Shown here piece by piece: positions 7,701 to 14,758 of a DNA stretch of 39,251 nucleotides. The position numbers and the translations under genes were made by a program. The notes beneath the pieces were generated by a model. That model worked only from the letters and a program-made list of their open reading frames with translations, did no database searches and was not told the DNA's origin. Each line of letters opens with the position of its first letter. Positions within the stretch are counted from its first letter, which is position 1. This DNA is from Streptomyces adustus. Its GTDB lineage: Bacteria; Actinomycetota; Actinomycetes; Streptomycetales; Streptomycetaceae. Location: positions 1 to 39,251 of the forward strand of contig NZ_VJZD01000067.1 in the NCBI RefSeq assembly GCF_009377175.1. Direction: 5' to 3'.

Positions 7701-10131
7701 GCCCCGCGGACTGCCCACGGGATCGTTGCTGCTGGGGTACGAGGACGGCCGGGTCGTCGAGTTCTCGGTTCAGGCCGGCAAGGCCGTGGCGGAGGCGGTC
7801 ACCGGTCACCAGGGGCAGGTCACCGACATCGTCACGGTGCACGGACATCCCCTGGGCAGCCTGGTGGTCACCGCCGGTCTCGACCGCACCGTGCGACTGT
7901 CCTCCCTCACGACGGGCGCCCCGGTCAGGACCTTGCTGACAGGTACGTCGGTCATCGCCTCGCTGGCCGTGCACCGCGTCGGCCGGCAGTGGATCGTGGC
8001 AATGGCCACGGCCGACGGGCAGCTTCACCGCGTCGACCTCGACAGCGGCAGGCCGATCGGCCTGCCGCTGCGCGTCGACCGGGGCCGGACCGTCAGGGTG
8101 GCGACCTTCGACATGGGCTCGACCGCCTGTGTGTCCGTCCAGGGCGACATCAGGGGCCTGCAGCTGTACGACCTCGTGAGCGGCGACCGGCTGGGCGGCC
8201 AGGTTCTGGACCACGCGGCGACCGCCCTGTGTCGCATAGGCGACACGGTCTGTGTCGGCGGCACGGACGGGGTCCTGCGGCTCTGGCCCACCTCGCACGT
8301 CGCGGACTCCGAGCACCTGACCGCCCATGAGGGGCAGGTCCTCGCCGTCGGGGAGATCCGCGGTCCCGGTGGTGTGCCCGCTGTGGTGAGCGTCGGCGCG
8401 GATCACGACATCCGTTGCTGGGATCTGGCACGGCCGCACGAGCTGTGGAGGCGACGTCACGTGGTCGATCCGGGACTCTGGGAGGACCCGCTGATCAGCT
8501 GCGCCGTCGTCGGCAGGACGGCCGACGGTCGGGCCTATGTCGCCACCGGTGAGTACGGCGGGCGGGTCAAGATCCTTGTTCTCGACGGCGGAGTGCCCTG
8601 CGCGGAACAGGAGTTCACCGTCCCGGACACGGTCCTCGCGCTGACCGTCGGCCGGGTGCGAGGCCGGGACGTCCTGGCCGCCGGTACGAGCACCGGGCGT
8701 GTGGTGTGCTGGGACGTGGGCGCGGGCTGCATGTACGGGTACGGCCCGCTGCCCGGCACAGCGGCGTGGACCACCGCTCTCGCCCTCGCCCCCGACGGTT
8801 CCGGCAGGCTGGCCGTGGGCTGCCTCGACGGAACCGTCCGTGAGTGGTCCCTGCCGGCCTGCCGCCCTGTGGGGTCGGTACGTACGGCGCATCGCGGCGC
8901 CGTACGCGCCCTGGCGTACGGCAGGAAAGGGCTGGTCAGCTGTGGGGGCGACGCCCGTCTGATCGGGTACGACGAGGGCTGGGAGCATCGGATGCCGGAC
9001 CCTGTCGCCTCGCTCCACCGGCTGGACGACGGGCTGCTGTGCGGTGACGACCGCGGCCGGATCTGGTGGCTGCGGGAGAGACCCGAGGGGTACCAGGTGG
9101 TGGAGGCCCTCGACGCCGTACGTCCCGTGACCGCGCTCGCCGCGGCGCCCGTGGACGGGGAACTCGTCGTCGTCACGGGCGGCGACGGCTCGCTCCAGGT
9201 TCGGGAGGCGAGCCACGGCACTCAGGTCCAGAGCCTGCGGCCGCTCGACGAGTCCGGTGTGGAGCAGCTCGCCGTGGTGCCCTGGGCCACTCCCGGCGGA
9301 GGATCGCGGCCCCGGCTCTTCGCGCGCGGTGGGCAGGGGCTGCTGCAGTACTGGGACCTCGCCAAGGGCGGCCCGGTCCCGTCGGTGGGCGAACAACTCG
9401 CCCACGTCGTGCCGCAGGAGCGCGGTGGCGTGCTGGCGACGGTTCCTTCCGGACGTTCCGACGGCGACGAGACGCTGCTGTCGCTCGGCATGGACAAGAC
9501 CCAGGGGCGCCTCGTCGTCGGTGAGGTGGCGCGAGGCACGCTGGCAGCCGGGGCATGGGGCATCGAAGAAAGGGACATGCCGGACCTCGATCCGGTGCGT
9601 GTCGCGCGTTGCGCAGGCCGTGTGCTCGTGTTCGTGCCCCTGCCCTTCGACGAAGACATGCTCGGCGTGTTCGACACGAGGGGACATCGCTGGGCGGTCC
9701 TGCGTATGCGGGGCTGGCAGGCCGGTGTGTTCGCACTGCCCGGGCCGGACGGCGACGCACTGCTGCTGATCGGCGACGACCGTACGAGGATCGTGTCCTG
9801 GGAGGCGCTGCGGACCCGATTCGGGCCGGTCGGTGAACCGCCCAAGCGGTACCGGCGGTTCGCCGTTCGCGGGCGCAGTTACGGGCGGACCGCCCCCGAG
9901 GTGCCCGTGGTCCACGAGCACGAGACCTCGTTGTCTCCCGAATTCTGCGCCCTCCTGCCCGGCGGGGAGAGCTATGCCGTCGCCGACGGCGCCTGCCTCG
10001 CCGTCCTCGGCACCCGTTCCGGTGAGATCCTTCGCCGCCTGGTCCTTCCCTCGCCCTGCACAGCGCTCACCACCGGACCTCGCGGCGAACTGGTTGTGGG
10101 CACCGGCAACGGCACCGTCCTGTTCGACTGA
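4699..10131 (+). CDS. Caspase-STAND NTPase-WD40 protein (NLR-like)
   Basis: An 1810-residue multidomain protein. Residues ~20-260 form a caspase-like (C14) peptidase: the dyad is His101 in VLYLAAHG and Cys153 in LIDACYAEEG. After a linker, an AAA/STAND NTPase has Walker A GDPGSGKS (342-349, Lys348) and Walker B LVVLVDSLDE (425-434). Residues ~560-655 look like the winged-helix region of STAND proteins (YRVYHRALIEYLR, 641-653), followed by a helical stretch. From ~995 to the end I count 14-15 WD40-like blades (for example IRCWDL, VVCWDV, VREWSL, LQYWDL), enough for two seven-bladed propellers. The order sensor (WD40), switch (NTPase) and protease is that of an NLR-type signalling protein. It overlaps the hydrolase gene by 26 nt. 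All catalytic residues appear intact. A defence or programmed-death role is inference. Confidence 0.9.
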   Translation: MDAARDPAEARASAGGARTARRFLITAAVTEVRAHPEAERPELADDVRRIEELFLGELGYRRGTDLGGNPTRARLVDALRTFAVAPDRGPEDYVVLYLAAHGVTAEHSGRHYLLLHDSDARDLRGTALPTEDLVAQLWEDTAVERLLVLIDACYAEEGADRALRGALEARRFREPVTEHGNTGLVLVSSSRRKEETYTGALSAAFDRAVRRQAVVGHVPAHISLEHVMAAIHSDCEVPRAQRPVWSLAHATGDIPAFLPNPRHLPGSAGLKLEEIDRIVALGASERQARERDLQGFFLPRARGTDVPSEDVWDFTGRHVALGDVTTWLDPRRADERLCVVTGDPGSGKSSLLGMVAVLTDPERSAAVPRDGLPLLLPSPGDVDVRINASHLSTRQLLDALSAAADCAADSLGALTAQLQTRSKPLVVLVDSLDEALAPHEAVDELLAPLTDSRRRVPFRLLVGARPHVAARFLAEAPRIDLDSERYGDPAAVRAYTRKLLCTPGSTLRAAERALVDAIAEAVADAAGRSFLVARITARTLAREPRPPDPYDQRWRDELPRLPGEAMERDLVQRLGRLAGRARELLLPLAYAQGVGLPWAGVWPRLASALSGGDYGDEDIVWLSKAAGSYVVESAEAGGSVYRVYHRALIEYLREGRDAEAVQRTVTEVLREIEHPYARRYLALHAGEGGVLDPLIQDAGFVLRAEPGRLLASLPRLRTREGRRAGQAIRDAERELREHEGRGPDPQARARLRLAAVCRKAEALAVSCDEGEPLPWRARWAAWNPHEGRRRYDGMSIGTGRGLVVPSEHGGRFLDLARPTGSAWIHLDDGGTQGMSANRASAQWYLRTLDSVPQVPYAAVAMNDVQHLVLEKDRLERKQYARLLHIWQDTRRATWLLQPSRVDTDPELRLLEVPDRSAVLAGPDGEPWKAALLFRTGRLAGHLLLYRLDSTLGYPALTRRQRKELWKWQVEEWQERADWRTADCELVLPPGEKGSCVSTCAAPRGLPTGSLLLGYEDGRVVEFSVQAGKAVAEAVTGHQGQVTDIVTVHGHPLGSLVVTAGLDRTVRLSSLTTGAPVRTLLTGTSVIASLAVHRVGRQWIVAMATADGQLHRVDLDSGRPIGLPLRVDRGRTVRVATFDMGSTACVSVQGDIRGLQLYDLVSGDRLGGQVLDHAATALCRIGDTVCVGGTDGVLRLWPTSHVADSEHLTAHEGQVLAVGEIRGPGGVPAVVSVGADHDIRCWDLARPHELWRRRHVVDPGLWEDPLISCAVVGRTADGRAYVATGEYGGRVKILVLDGGVPCAEQEFTVPDTVLALTVGRVRGRDVLAAGTSTGRVVCWDVGAGCMYGYGPLPGTAAWTTALALAPDGSGRLAVGCLDGTVREWSLPACRPVGSVRTAHRGAVRALAYGRKGLVSCGGDARLIGYDEGWEHRMPDPVASLHRLDDGLLCGDDRGRIWWLRERPEGYQVVEALDAVRPVTALAAAPVDGELVVVTGGDGSLQVREASHGTQVQSLRPLDESGVEQLAVVPWATPGGGSRPRLFARGGQGLLQYWDLAKGGPVPSVGEQLAHVVPQERGGVLATVPSGRSDGDETLLSLGMDKTQGRLVVGEVARGTLAAGAWGIEERDMPDLDPVRVARCAGRVLVFVPLPFDEDMLGVFDTRGHRWAVLRMRGWQAGVFALPGPDGDALLLIGDDRTRIVSWEALRTRFGPVGEPPKRYRRFAVRGRSYGRTAPEVPVVHEHETSLSPEFCALLPGGESYAVADGACLAVLGTRSGEILRRLVLPSPCTALTTGPRGELVVGTGNGTVLFD

Positions 10132-10155
10132 CTCCCGTCGTGCCCTCCCGCTCAT

Positions 10156-10173
10156 GCATACCGGTCGGTATGC
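10156..10173. promoter_or_regulatory. 18-bp palindrome with -10 element upstream of the molybdopterin oxidoreductase
   Basis: GCATACCG-GT-CGGTATGC is a perfect inverted repeat with 8-bp arms, 51 nt before the oxidoreductase start. Its right half overlaps a good -10 hexamer TATGCT (10169-10174), so a bound protein would block transcription. The half-site CGGTATG also occurs at 35334-35340, and its complement CATACCG at 29797-29803, in the promoters of the fatty-acid-type operons. The palindrome is typical of TetR-family operators. Which protein binds is not shown. Confidence 0.6.
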
Positions 10174-10223
10174 TCGGCGGCGTCCGCGTGTGTCACCGTC
10201 GCCGCCACCCTCCGGGAGGACCC

Positions 10224-12506
10224 TTGTCCCGCACCGCTCTGCGCATCTGTCCCCTGTGCGAGGCCACCTGCGGCCTGACCCTGACCATCGACGGCACCCG
10301 GGTGACCGGGGCCCGCGGCGACCGCGACGACGTGTTCAGCCGCGGGTTCATCTGCCCCAAGGGAGCCTCCTTCGGGGCCGTCGACGGCGACCCCGACCGG
10401 CTGCGCACCCCGCTCGTCCGCCGGGACGGAGAGCTGCGCGAGGCCACCTGGCAGGAGGCGTTCGACGCGGTCGCGGCCGGGATCCGGCCCGTCGTCGAGC
10501 GGTACGGTCCGCACGCCGTCGGTGTCGTCCTCGGCAACCCCAACGTCCACACCATGGCCGGCGCCCTCTACCCGACCGTCCTGATCGCCAGCCTCGGCAC
10601 CCGCAGCCTGTTCACCGCGTCCACGGTCGACCAGATGCCCAAGCACGTCTCCAGCGGACTGCTGTACGGCGACGCCAACGCCATCCCCGTACCCGACCTG
10701 GACCACACCGACCATCTGCTGCTGCTGGGCGCCAACCCGCTGGAGTCCAACGGGAGTCTGTGCACCGCCCCCGACTTCCCCGGCAAGCTCAAGGCGCTCA
10801 AGGCCCGCGGCGGCACGCTCACCGTCGTCGACCCGCGCCGCACCCGCACCGCCAAGCTCGCCGACCGGCACCTCGCGATCCGGCCGGGCACCGACGCCCT
10901 GCTGCTCGCGGCGATGGCGCACGTCCTGTTCGAGGAGGACCTCGTCGACCTCGGGCGGCTCGCGCCCCACGTCCAGGACGTGCCGGAACTCCGCGCGGCC
11001 ATGCGGGACTTCACCCCCGAGGCGGTCGCGGAGTCCTGTGACGTCGAGGCCGCCGTCATCCGCGCACTCGCCCGGGAACTCGCCGCCGCCCCCACCGCCG
11101 CCGTGTACGGCCGTATCGGCAGCTGCACGGTCCCGCACGGCACCCTGGCGAGCTGGCTCGTCGACGTCCTCAACATCCTCACCGGCAACCTCGACCGCCC
11201 CGGCGGCGCCCTCTTCCCGCAGGCCGCCACCGACCGCACACCCCGCCCGGCCGGCCCCGGACACGGCTTCGCGCTCGGGCGCTGGCACTCACGGGTCAGC
11301 CGACACCCCGAGGCGAAGGGCGAGTTGCCGCTCTCCGCGCTCGCAGAGGAGATCGACACCGCCACCGCCGAGGGCGAGCCGGTCCGCGCGCTGATCGCCG
11401 TCGCCGCCAACCCCGTGCTCTCCGCACCCGACGGCGACCGGCTCGACAAGGCCCTGGACTCGCTCGACTTCATGGTCAGCGTCGACCCCTACCTCAACGA
11501 GACCTCCCGCCACGCCGACGTCGTGCTGCCGCCGCCCCCGCCGTCGCAGAGCCCGCACCACGACTTCGCCTTCAACACCCTCGCGGTACGCAACCAGGTC
11601 CGCTACACCCGTCCCGCCGTCCCCCTCGAACCCGGCCGGATGGCCGAGACCGAGATCCTGGCCCGGCTCACCCTCGCCGTGACCGGCATGCACGGCGCCG
11701 ACCCCGCCGCCGTCGACACGCTCGTCATCGACCAGACCCTGGGCAAGGCCGCCAAGGACCCCGCCTCCCCGGTGCACGGCCGCGACCCGCGCGAGCTGGC
11801 CGCCCTGCTCACCGGCGACACCGGAACGGAACGGCGGCTGGACATGATGCTGCGCCTGGGCCCCTACGGCGACGGCTTCGGCGCCCGGCCCGAAGGACTG
11901 GGCCTGGGGCGGCTGCTGGACCACCCGCACGGCATCGACCTCGGACCGCTGCGCCCCCGGCTGCCGCAGCCGCTGAAGACCAGGAGCGGGCGGATCGAGC
12001 TGCTGCCGGAGCCCATAGCCGCCGACCTGCCCCGGCTGCGGCGGGCCCTCGGCGAGCGGGCCGACGGGCTCGTCCTGGTCGGCCGCCGCCATCTGCGCTC
12101 CAACAACAGCTGGATGCACAACGTCCCCGCCCTCACCGGCGGCACCAACCGCTGCACGCTGCACATCCACCCCGAGGACGCCGCACGGCTCGGCGTACGG
12201 GACGGCGAGCCGGTGCGCGTCAAGGGCGCCGGAGGCGAGGTGACCGCCCGGGCGGAGGTCACGGACGGCGTGCGCACGGGCGTGGTGAGCCTGCCGCACG
12301 GCTGGGGCCACGACCGGCCCGGCATCCGCCTCGCCCACGCCGCCACCGACCCCGGCGTCAACGTCAACCAGCTCCTCGACGGCACCCTGCTGGACCCGCT
12401 CTCGGGCAACGCGGTCCTCAACGGCATCCCGGTGGAGGTCGCCCCGGTCACCAGGACCGAGGCGCTCGCGGGTGCACCGACGGCGGGTGCGCCGACGGCC
12501 GGTTGA
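10224..12506 (+). CDS. Molybdopterin-dependent oxidoreductase (formate dehydrogenase/nitrate reductase-like)
   Basis: A 760-residue protein of the DMSO-reductase superfamily. The N-terminal Fe4S4 motif is complete: Cys9, Cys12, Cys16 and Cys44 (ICPLCEATCG ... FICPKG). The Mo-bis-MGD binding core follows, and the C-terminal molydopterin dinucleotide-binding domain (HIHPEDAARLGVRDGEPVRV; GVNVNQLLDG) closes it. The start is TTG at 10224 behind GGGAGGA (short 3-nt spacing); upstream extension gives arginine/proline-rich sequence unlike coding. There is no Tat signal, so it is cytosolic. No cysteine is present between residue 44 and about 175, so the molybdenum ligand is unlikely to be Cys or Sec. 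The electron donor and substrate are unknown. Tandem duplications sit at its 3' end. Confidence 0.88.
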   Translation: MSRTALRICPLCEATCGLTLTIDGTRVTGARGDRDDVFSRGFICPKGASFGAVDGDPDRLRTPLVRRDGELREATWQEAFDAVAAGIRPVVERYGPHAVGVVLGNPNVHTMAGALYPTVLIASLGTRSLFTASTVDQMPKHVSSGLLYGDANAIPVPDLDHTDHLLLLGANPLESNGSLCTAPDFPGKLKALKARGGTLTVVDPRRTRTAKLADRHLAIRPGTDALLLAAMAHVLFEEDLVDLGRLAPHVQDVPELRAAMRDFTPEAVAESCDVEAAVIRALARELAAAPTAAVYGRIGSCTVPHGTLASWLVDVLNILTGNLDRPGGALFPQAATDRTPRPAGPGHGFALGRWHSRVSRHPEAKGELPLSALAEEIDTATAEGEPVRALIAVAANPVLSAPDGDRLDKALDSLDFMVSVDPYLNETSRHADVVLPPPPPSQSPHHDFAFNTLAVRNQVRYTRPAVPLEPGRMAETEILARLTLAVTGMHGADPAAVDTLVIDQTLGKAAKDPASPVHGRDPRELAALLTGDTGTERRLDMMLRLGPYGDGFGARPEGLGLGRLLDHPHGIDLGPLRPRLPQPLKTRSGRIELLPEPIAADLPRLRRALGERADGLVLVGRRHLRSNNSWMHNVPALTGGTNRCTLHIHPEDAARLGVRDGEPVRVKGAGGEVTARAEVTDGVRTGVVSLPHGWGHDRPGIRLAHAATDPGVNVNQLLDGTLLDPLSGNAVLNGIPVEVAPVTRTEALAGAPTAGAPTAG

Positions 12507-12516
12507 CCGGTTGACC
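12468..12516 (+). repeat. Tandem duplications across the oxidoreductase stop codon
   Basis: Two 15-nt copies (GCGGGTGCACCGACG and GCGGGTGCGCCGACG, 12468-12497) encode the terminal AGAPTAGAPTAG. They are followed by GGTTGACC twice (12501-12516), the first copy containing the TGA stop. These look like slippage duplications. They lengthen the C-terminus without disturbing the fold. Confidence 0.8.
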
Positions 12517-12569
12517 GGATGGCATGCGCTGCCCCTGCCGACGCGGTCCGCGCGCCGAGCCGGAAGGGC

Positions 12570-12599
12570 GAGGGCACGGGAGCCGAGGGCACGGGAGCC
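12570..12599 (+). repeat. Perfect 15-nt tandem duplication directly before a start codon
   Basis: GAGGGCACGGGAGCC is present twice in a row, ending one base before the ATG at 12601. Each copy carries a GGGAG that could act as ribosome binding site, so the duplication doubles the potential Shine-Dalgarno sequence of the next gene. Confidence 0.75.
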
Positions 12600-12600
12600 G

Positions 12601-13083
12601 ATGACACAGCGACGGGGCACCGGTCGGCCGGGGGCCGGCGCGGGCGCCACGACGCGGACCCCTGTCGACGGCACTTGGGACTCGGCGCTGTCGGCAGGGG
12701 AGTTCGCGGAACTGCCGGCCGCGGCGCTGCGCCGGGACAGCGCGGACCTGAACCTCTATGTCGACGTGCTCTCGGTGAACCTGGCGGACTCGCTGCCGCC
12801 CGGCGCCGTACGGGTCGAGCGCAGGCGTTCCCTCTCGGAACGGCTGGCCGGTCACGAGGGTTCGGTCGCCGCGCTGGACGTCACGTTCGGGGAGCGGCGG
12901 CTCTTGCTGCGCAACGACCGGGGTCGGGTGACCGGGGAGATCTGCCACGAGGTGCGCGGCATCACGCTCTCCAGGCGTCAGGTGGGCCTGGACGAGTGGA
13001 TCGACGCCCTGGCCGGCTCCCTGGCCGACGCCGCGGCCTCGAACGCCCGCTCCCGCGAGGCCGTCGAGCGCTTCCTGGCCTGA
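12601..13083 (+). CDS. Conserved hypothetical protein
   Basis: A 160-residue protein with a disordered, Gly/Ala/Arg-rich first 25 residues and then a compact alpha/beta-like region rich in charged residues (ADLNLYVDVLSVNLADSLPP; VRGITLSRRQVGLDEWIDAL). It ends in a helix. No signal peptide, membrane segment or metal motif is visible. Codon use matches the neighbours, so it is a real gene. The ATG at 12601 is chosen because GGGAG precedes it and because the upstream open frame is repetitive. It lies between the oxidoreductase and an ABC ATPase in the same direction; the 186 nt that follow hold no further gene. I do not recognise a function. Confidence 0.65.
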   Translation: MTQRRGTGRPGAGAGATTRTPVDGTWDSALSAGEFAELPAAALRRDSADLNLYVDVLSVNLADSLPPGAVRVERRRSLSERLAGHEGSVAALDVTFGERRLLLRNDRGRVTGEICHEVRGITLSRRQVGLDEWIDALAGSLADAAASNARSREAVERFLA

Positions 13084-13269
13084 CCGCCGTTGACCTGAAT
13101 GCGATCGTCCGCTTTCTCACCCAGTGGACGGATCACTCCGATCACGTCAGGTGTCTTCCCCCTCCCGGGCACGGTCCGTTAACTTCCGTGACTCACAGCC
13201 CCGTACGACCCGCACGGGACAATCGACCGCGGAGCACCAGCGCCCGAGTGAGCCCCCAGGGACACCTTC

Positions 13270-14652
13270 ATGACACGCGCCATCTCCCTGCACGACGTGA
13301 GCAAGGCCTACACGCGAGGCGTCCGGGTGGTGGACCGGCTCTCGCTGGACATCGCGCCCGGTGAGTTCCTGGTCCTGCTGGGACCGTCCGGCTGCGGCAA
13401 GTCGACGGTGCTCAGAATGATCGCCGGCCTGGAGGACATCGACGAGGGCGTGCTGCTCCTCGACGGCGGGCACGGCAACGACCTGCCGCCGTCCGAGCGG
13501 GACATCGCCATGGTCTTCCAGAACTTCGCCCTCTACCCGAGCATGACCGGCCGGGACAACATCGGCTTCCCGTTGCGCATCGAGGCACCCGGCGCGGACC
13601 CCCGTCCGCGGGTGGACGCCACCGCCCGCATGCTGGGCATCGAGGACCTCCTGGACCGGTTCCCGGGCCAGCTGTCCGGCGGGGAGCGCCAGCGGGTCGC
13701 CATGGGCCGGGCCATCGCCCGGCATCCGTCGGCGTTCCTGATGGACGAGCCGCTGTCCAACCTCGACGCGAAGCTGCGCAACCACCTGCGGGCGGAGATC
13801 TCCAAGCTCACCCGGGAGCTGGGCGTCACCACGGTCTACGTCACCCACGACCAGGCCGAGGCCATGTCGCTCGGTGACCGGGTCGCCGTGCTGCGCGGCG
13901 GGGTGCTCCAGCAGGTCGACACCCCGCGCTCGGTCTACGCGCTGCCCCGCAACGTCTTCGTGGCGGCGTTCATCGGCACCCCCCGCATCAATCTGCTGCG
14001 CGGCCTGGTCCGCGCGCCGCTCGACGGGGCGATGACCCTCAGTCTCGGCAAGCAGTTCCTCCGGCTGCCCGAACCCCTGTGCCTGGACCACCAGTTGCTG
14101 CGGGTGCAGCAGGGCCGCGAGGTGATCGTCGGGCTGCGTTCGGAGGCGGTGCGGATCGCCTCGCGCGCCGAGGCCCGGCCCGGCGAGGTGCCGATCACCG
14201 GCCTGGTGGAGCACGTCGAGTTCCAGGGGCACGAGGTGCTGGTCCACTTCAACACCGGGTCGCGGCCCGCCGTCGTACCCGATCTGGAGGCTCCGCGCCC
14301 CGCCGTACGGCCGGTCCGCCGCAGACGCCGGGAGGGAAGGGTCCTGGACCGGCTGCGGGGGCGGGCGGGAGCCCTGCGGGCCGGACCGGTCCTCGCCGCG
14401 GACGACCCCGAGCCGCACGGCTCCGTCTCCCGCGGCTTTTCCTCCCAGGGCTCCGCGCCGCAGGGTGCCGCGGTGACCTCGCCGGACGGGCGCCTGCCCG
14501 GCGACCTCGTCGTGCGCACCACCCCCGACTTCGACCTCCGGCACGGTATGCACGTCCCGCTCCTGGTCGACCTGGCTCACCTGTTCGTGTTCGACCAGCA
14601 CGGCGACCGGATCTGCCCGGCCCCGGACCGGTTGCCGGACCTGGAGGAATGA
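13270..14652 (+). CDS. ABC transporter ATP-binding protein, MalK/UgpC type, orphan
   Basis: A 460-residue ATPase. Walker A is GPSGCGKST (38-46), the Q-loop VFQNFALYPSM follows, the signature is LSGGERQR (135-142), Walker B is AFLMDEP (155-161) and the H-loop is His193. After about residue 240 it continues into the MalK-type regulatory domain (VIVGLRSEAVRIA). MalK/MsiK-like proteins energise carbohydrate importers and are about 370 residues; the extra length here is a basic, Arg/Pro-rich insertion at about 340-410 within the TOBE-like part. No permease or binding protein is nearby, so it may serve remote transporters, as MsiK does. The start has AGGGA seven bases upstream. A hairpin follows the stop. 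Confidence 0.88.
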   Translation: MTRAISLHDVSKAYTRGVRVVDRLSLDIAPGEFLVLLGPSGCGKSTVLRMIAGLEDIDEGVLLLDGGHGNDLPPSERDIAMVFQNFALYPSMTGRDNIGFPLRIEAPGADPRPRVDATARMLGIEDLLDRFPGQLSGGERQRVAMGRAIARHPSAFLMDEPLSNLDAKLRNHLRAEISKLTRELGVTTVYVTHDQAEAMSLGDRVAVLRGGVLQQVDTPRSVYALPRNVFVAAFIGTPRINLLRGLVRAPLDGAMTLSLGKQFLRLPEPLCLDHQLLRVQQGREVIVGLRSEAVRIASRAEARPGEVPITGLVEHVEFQGHEVLVHFNTGSRPAVVPDLEAPRPAVRPVRRRRREGRVLDRLRGRAGALRAGPVLAADDPEPHGSVSRGFSSQGSAPQGAAVTSPDGRLPGDLVVRTTPDFDLRHGMHVPLLVDLAHLFVFDQHGDRICPAPDRLPDLEE

Positions 14653-14668
14653 GGCCGTTGCGGCATCC

Positions 14669-14692
14669 TGGGCGAGTGGTGTCTGGCGCCCA
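14669..14692 (+). terminator. Hairpin after the ABC ATPase gene
   Basis: TGGGCG (14669-14674) pairs with CGCCCA (14687-14692) around a 12-nt loop, followed by a short A run. It lies 17 nt after the stop. It is a modest stem and could be a weak terminator separating the ATPase from the aldehyde dehydrogenase unit. Confidence 0.35.
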
Positions 14693-14693
14693 A

Positions 14694-14712
14694 AAACTAT
14701 CACCGCTAGTTT
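14694..14712. promoter_or_regulatory. AAACTA-N7-TAGTTT operator upstream of the aldehyde dehydrogenase
   Basis: The inverted repeat AAACTA-TCACCGC-TAGTTT lies 47 nt before the aldehyde dehydrogenase start. Its right arm TAGTTT could be the -10 (weak -35 TGGCGC at 14684-14689, 17 nt away). The 19-nt sequence matches, at 15 of 19 positions, the operator at 19794-19812 between a TetR gene and an acyl-CoA dehydrogenase, so the same TetR protein probably binds both. Confidence 0.6.
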
Positions 14713-14758
14713 GTGTGCCGGAAGACGAAGAGTCGCCGCCCGCCCGGGAGGAAGCACG

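Noticed and set aside
5266..10155. Very long open frame (over 1600 codons) antisense to the caspase gene
   Set aside because: It is the usual antisense shadow of a GC-rich gene; its composition is Arg/Gln/Gly/His-rich without domains, while the plus strand has clear motifs in order.
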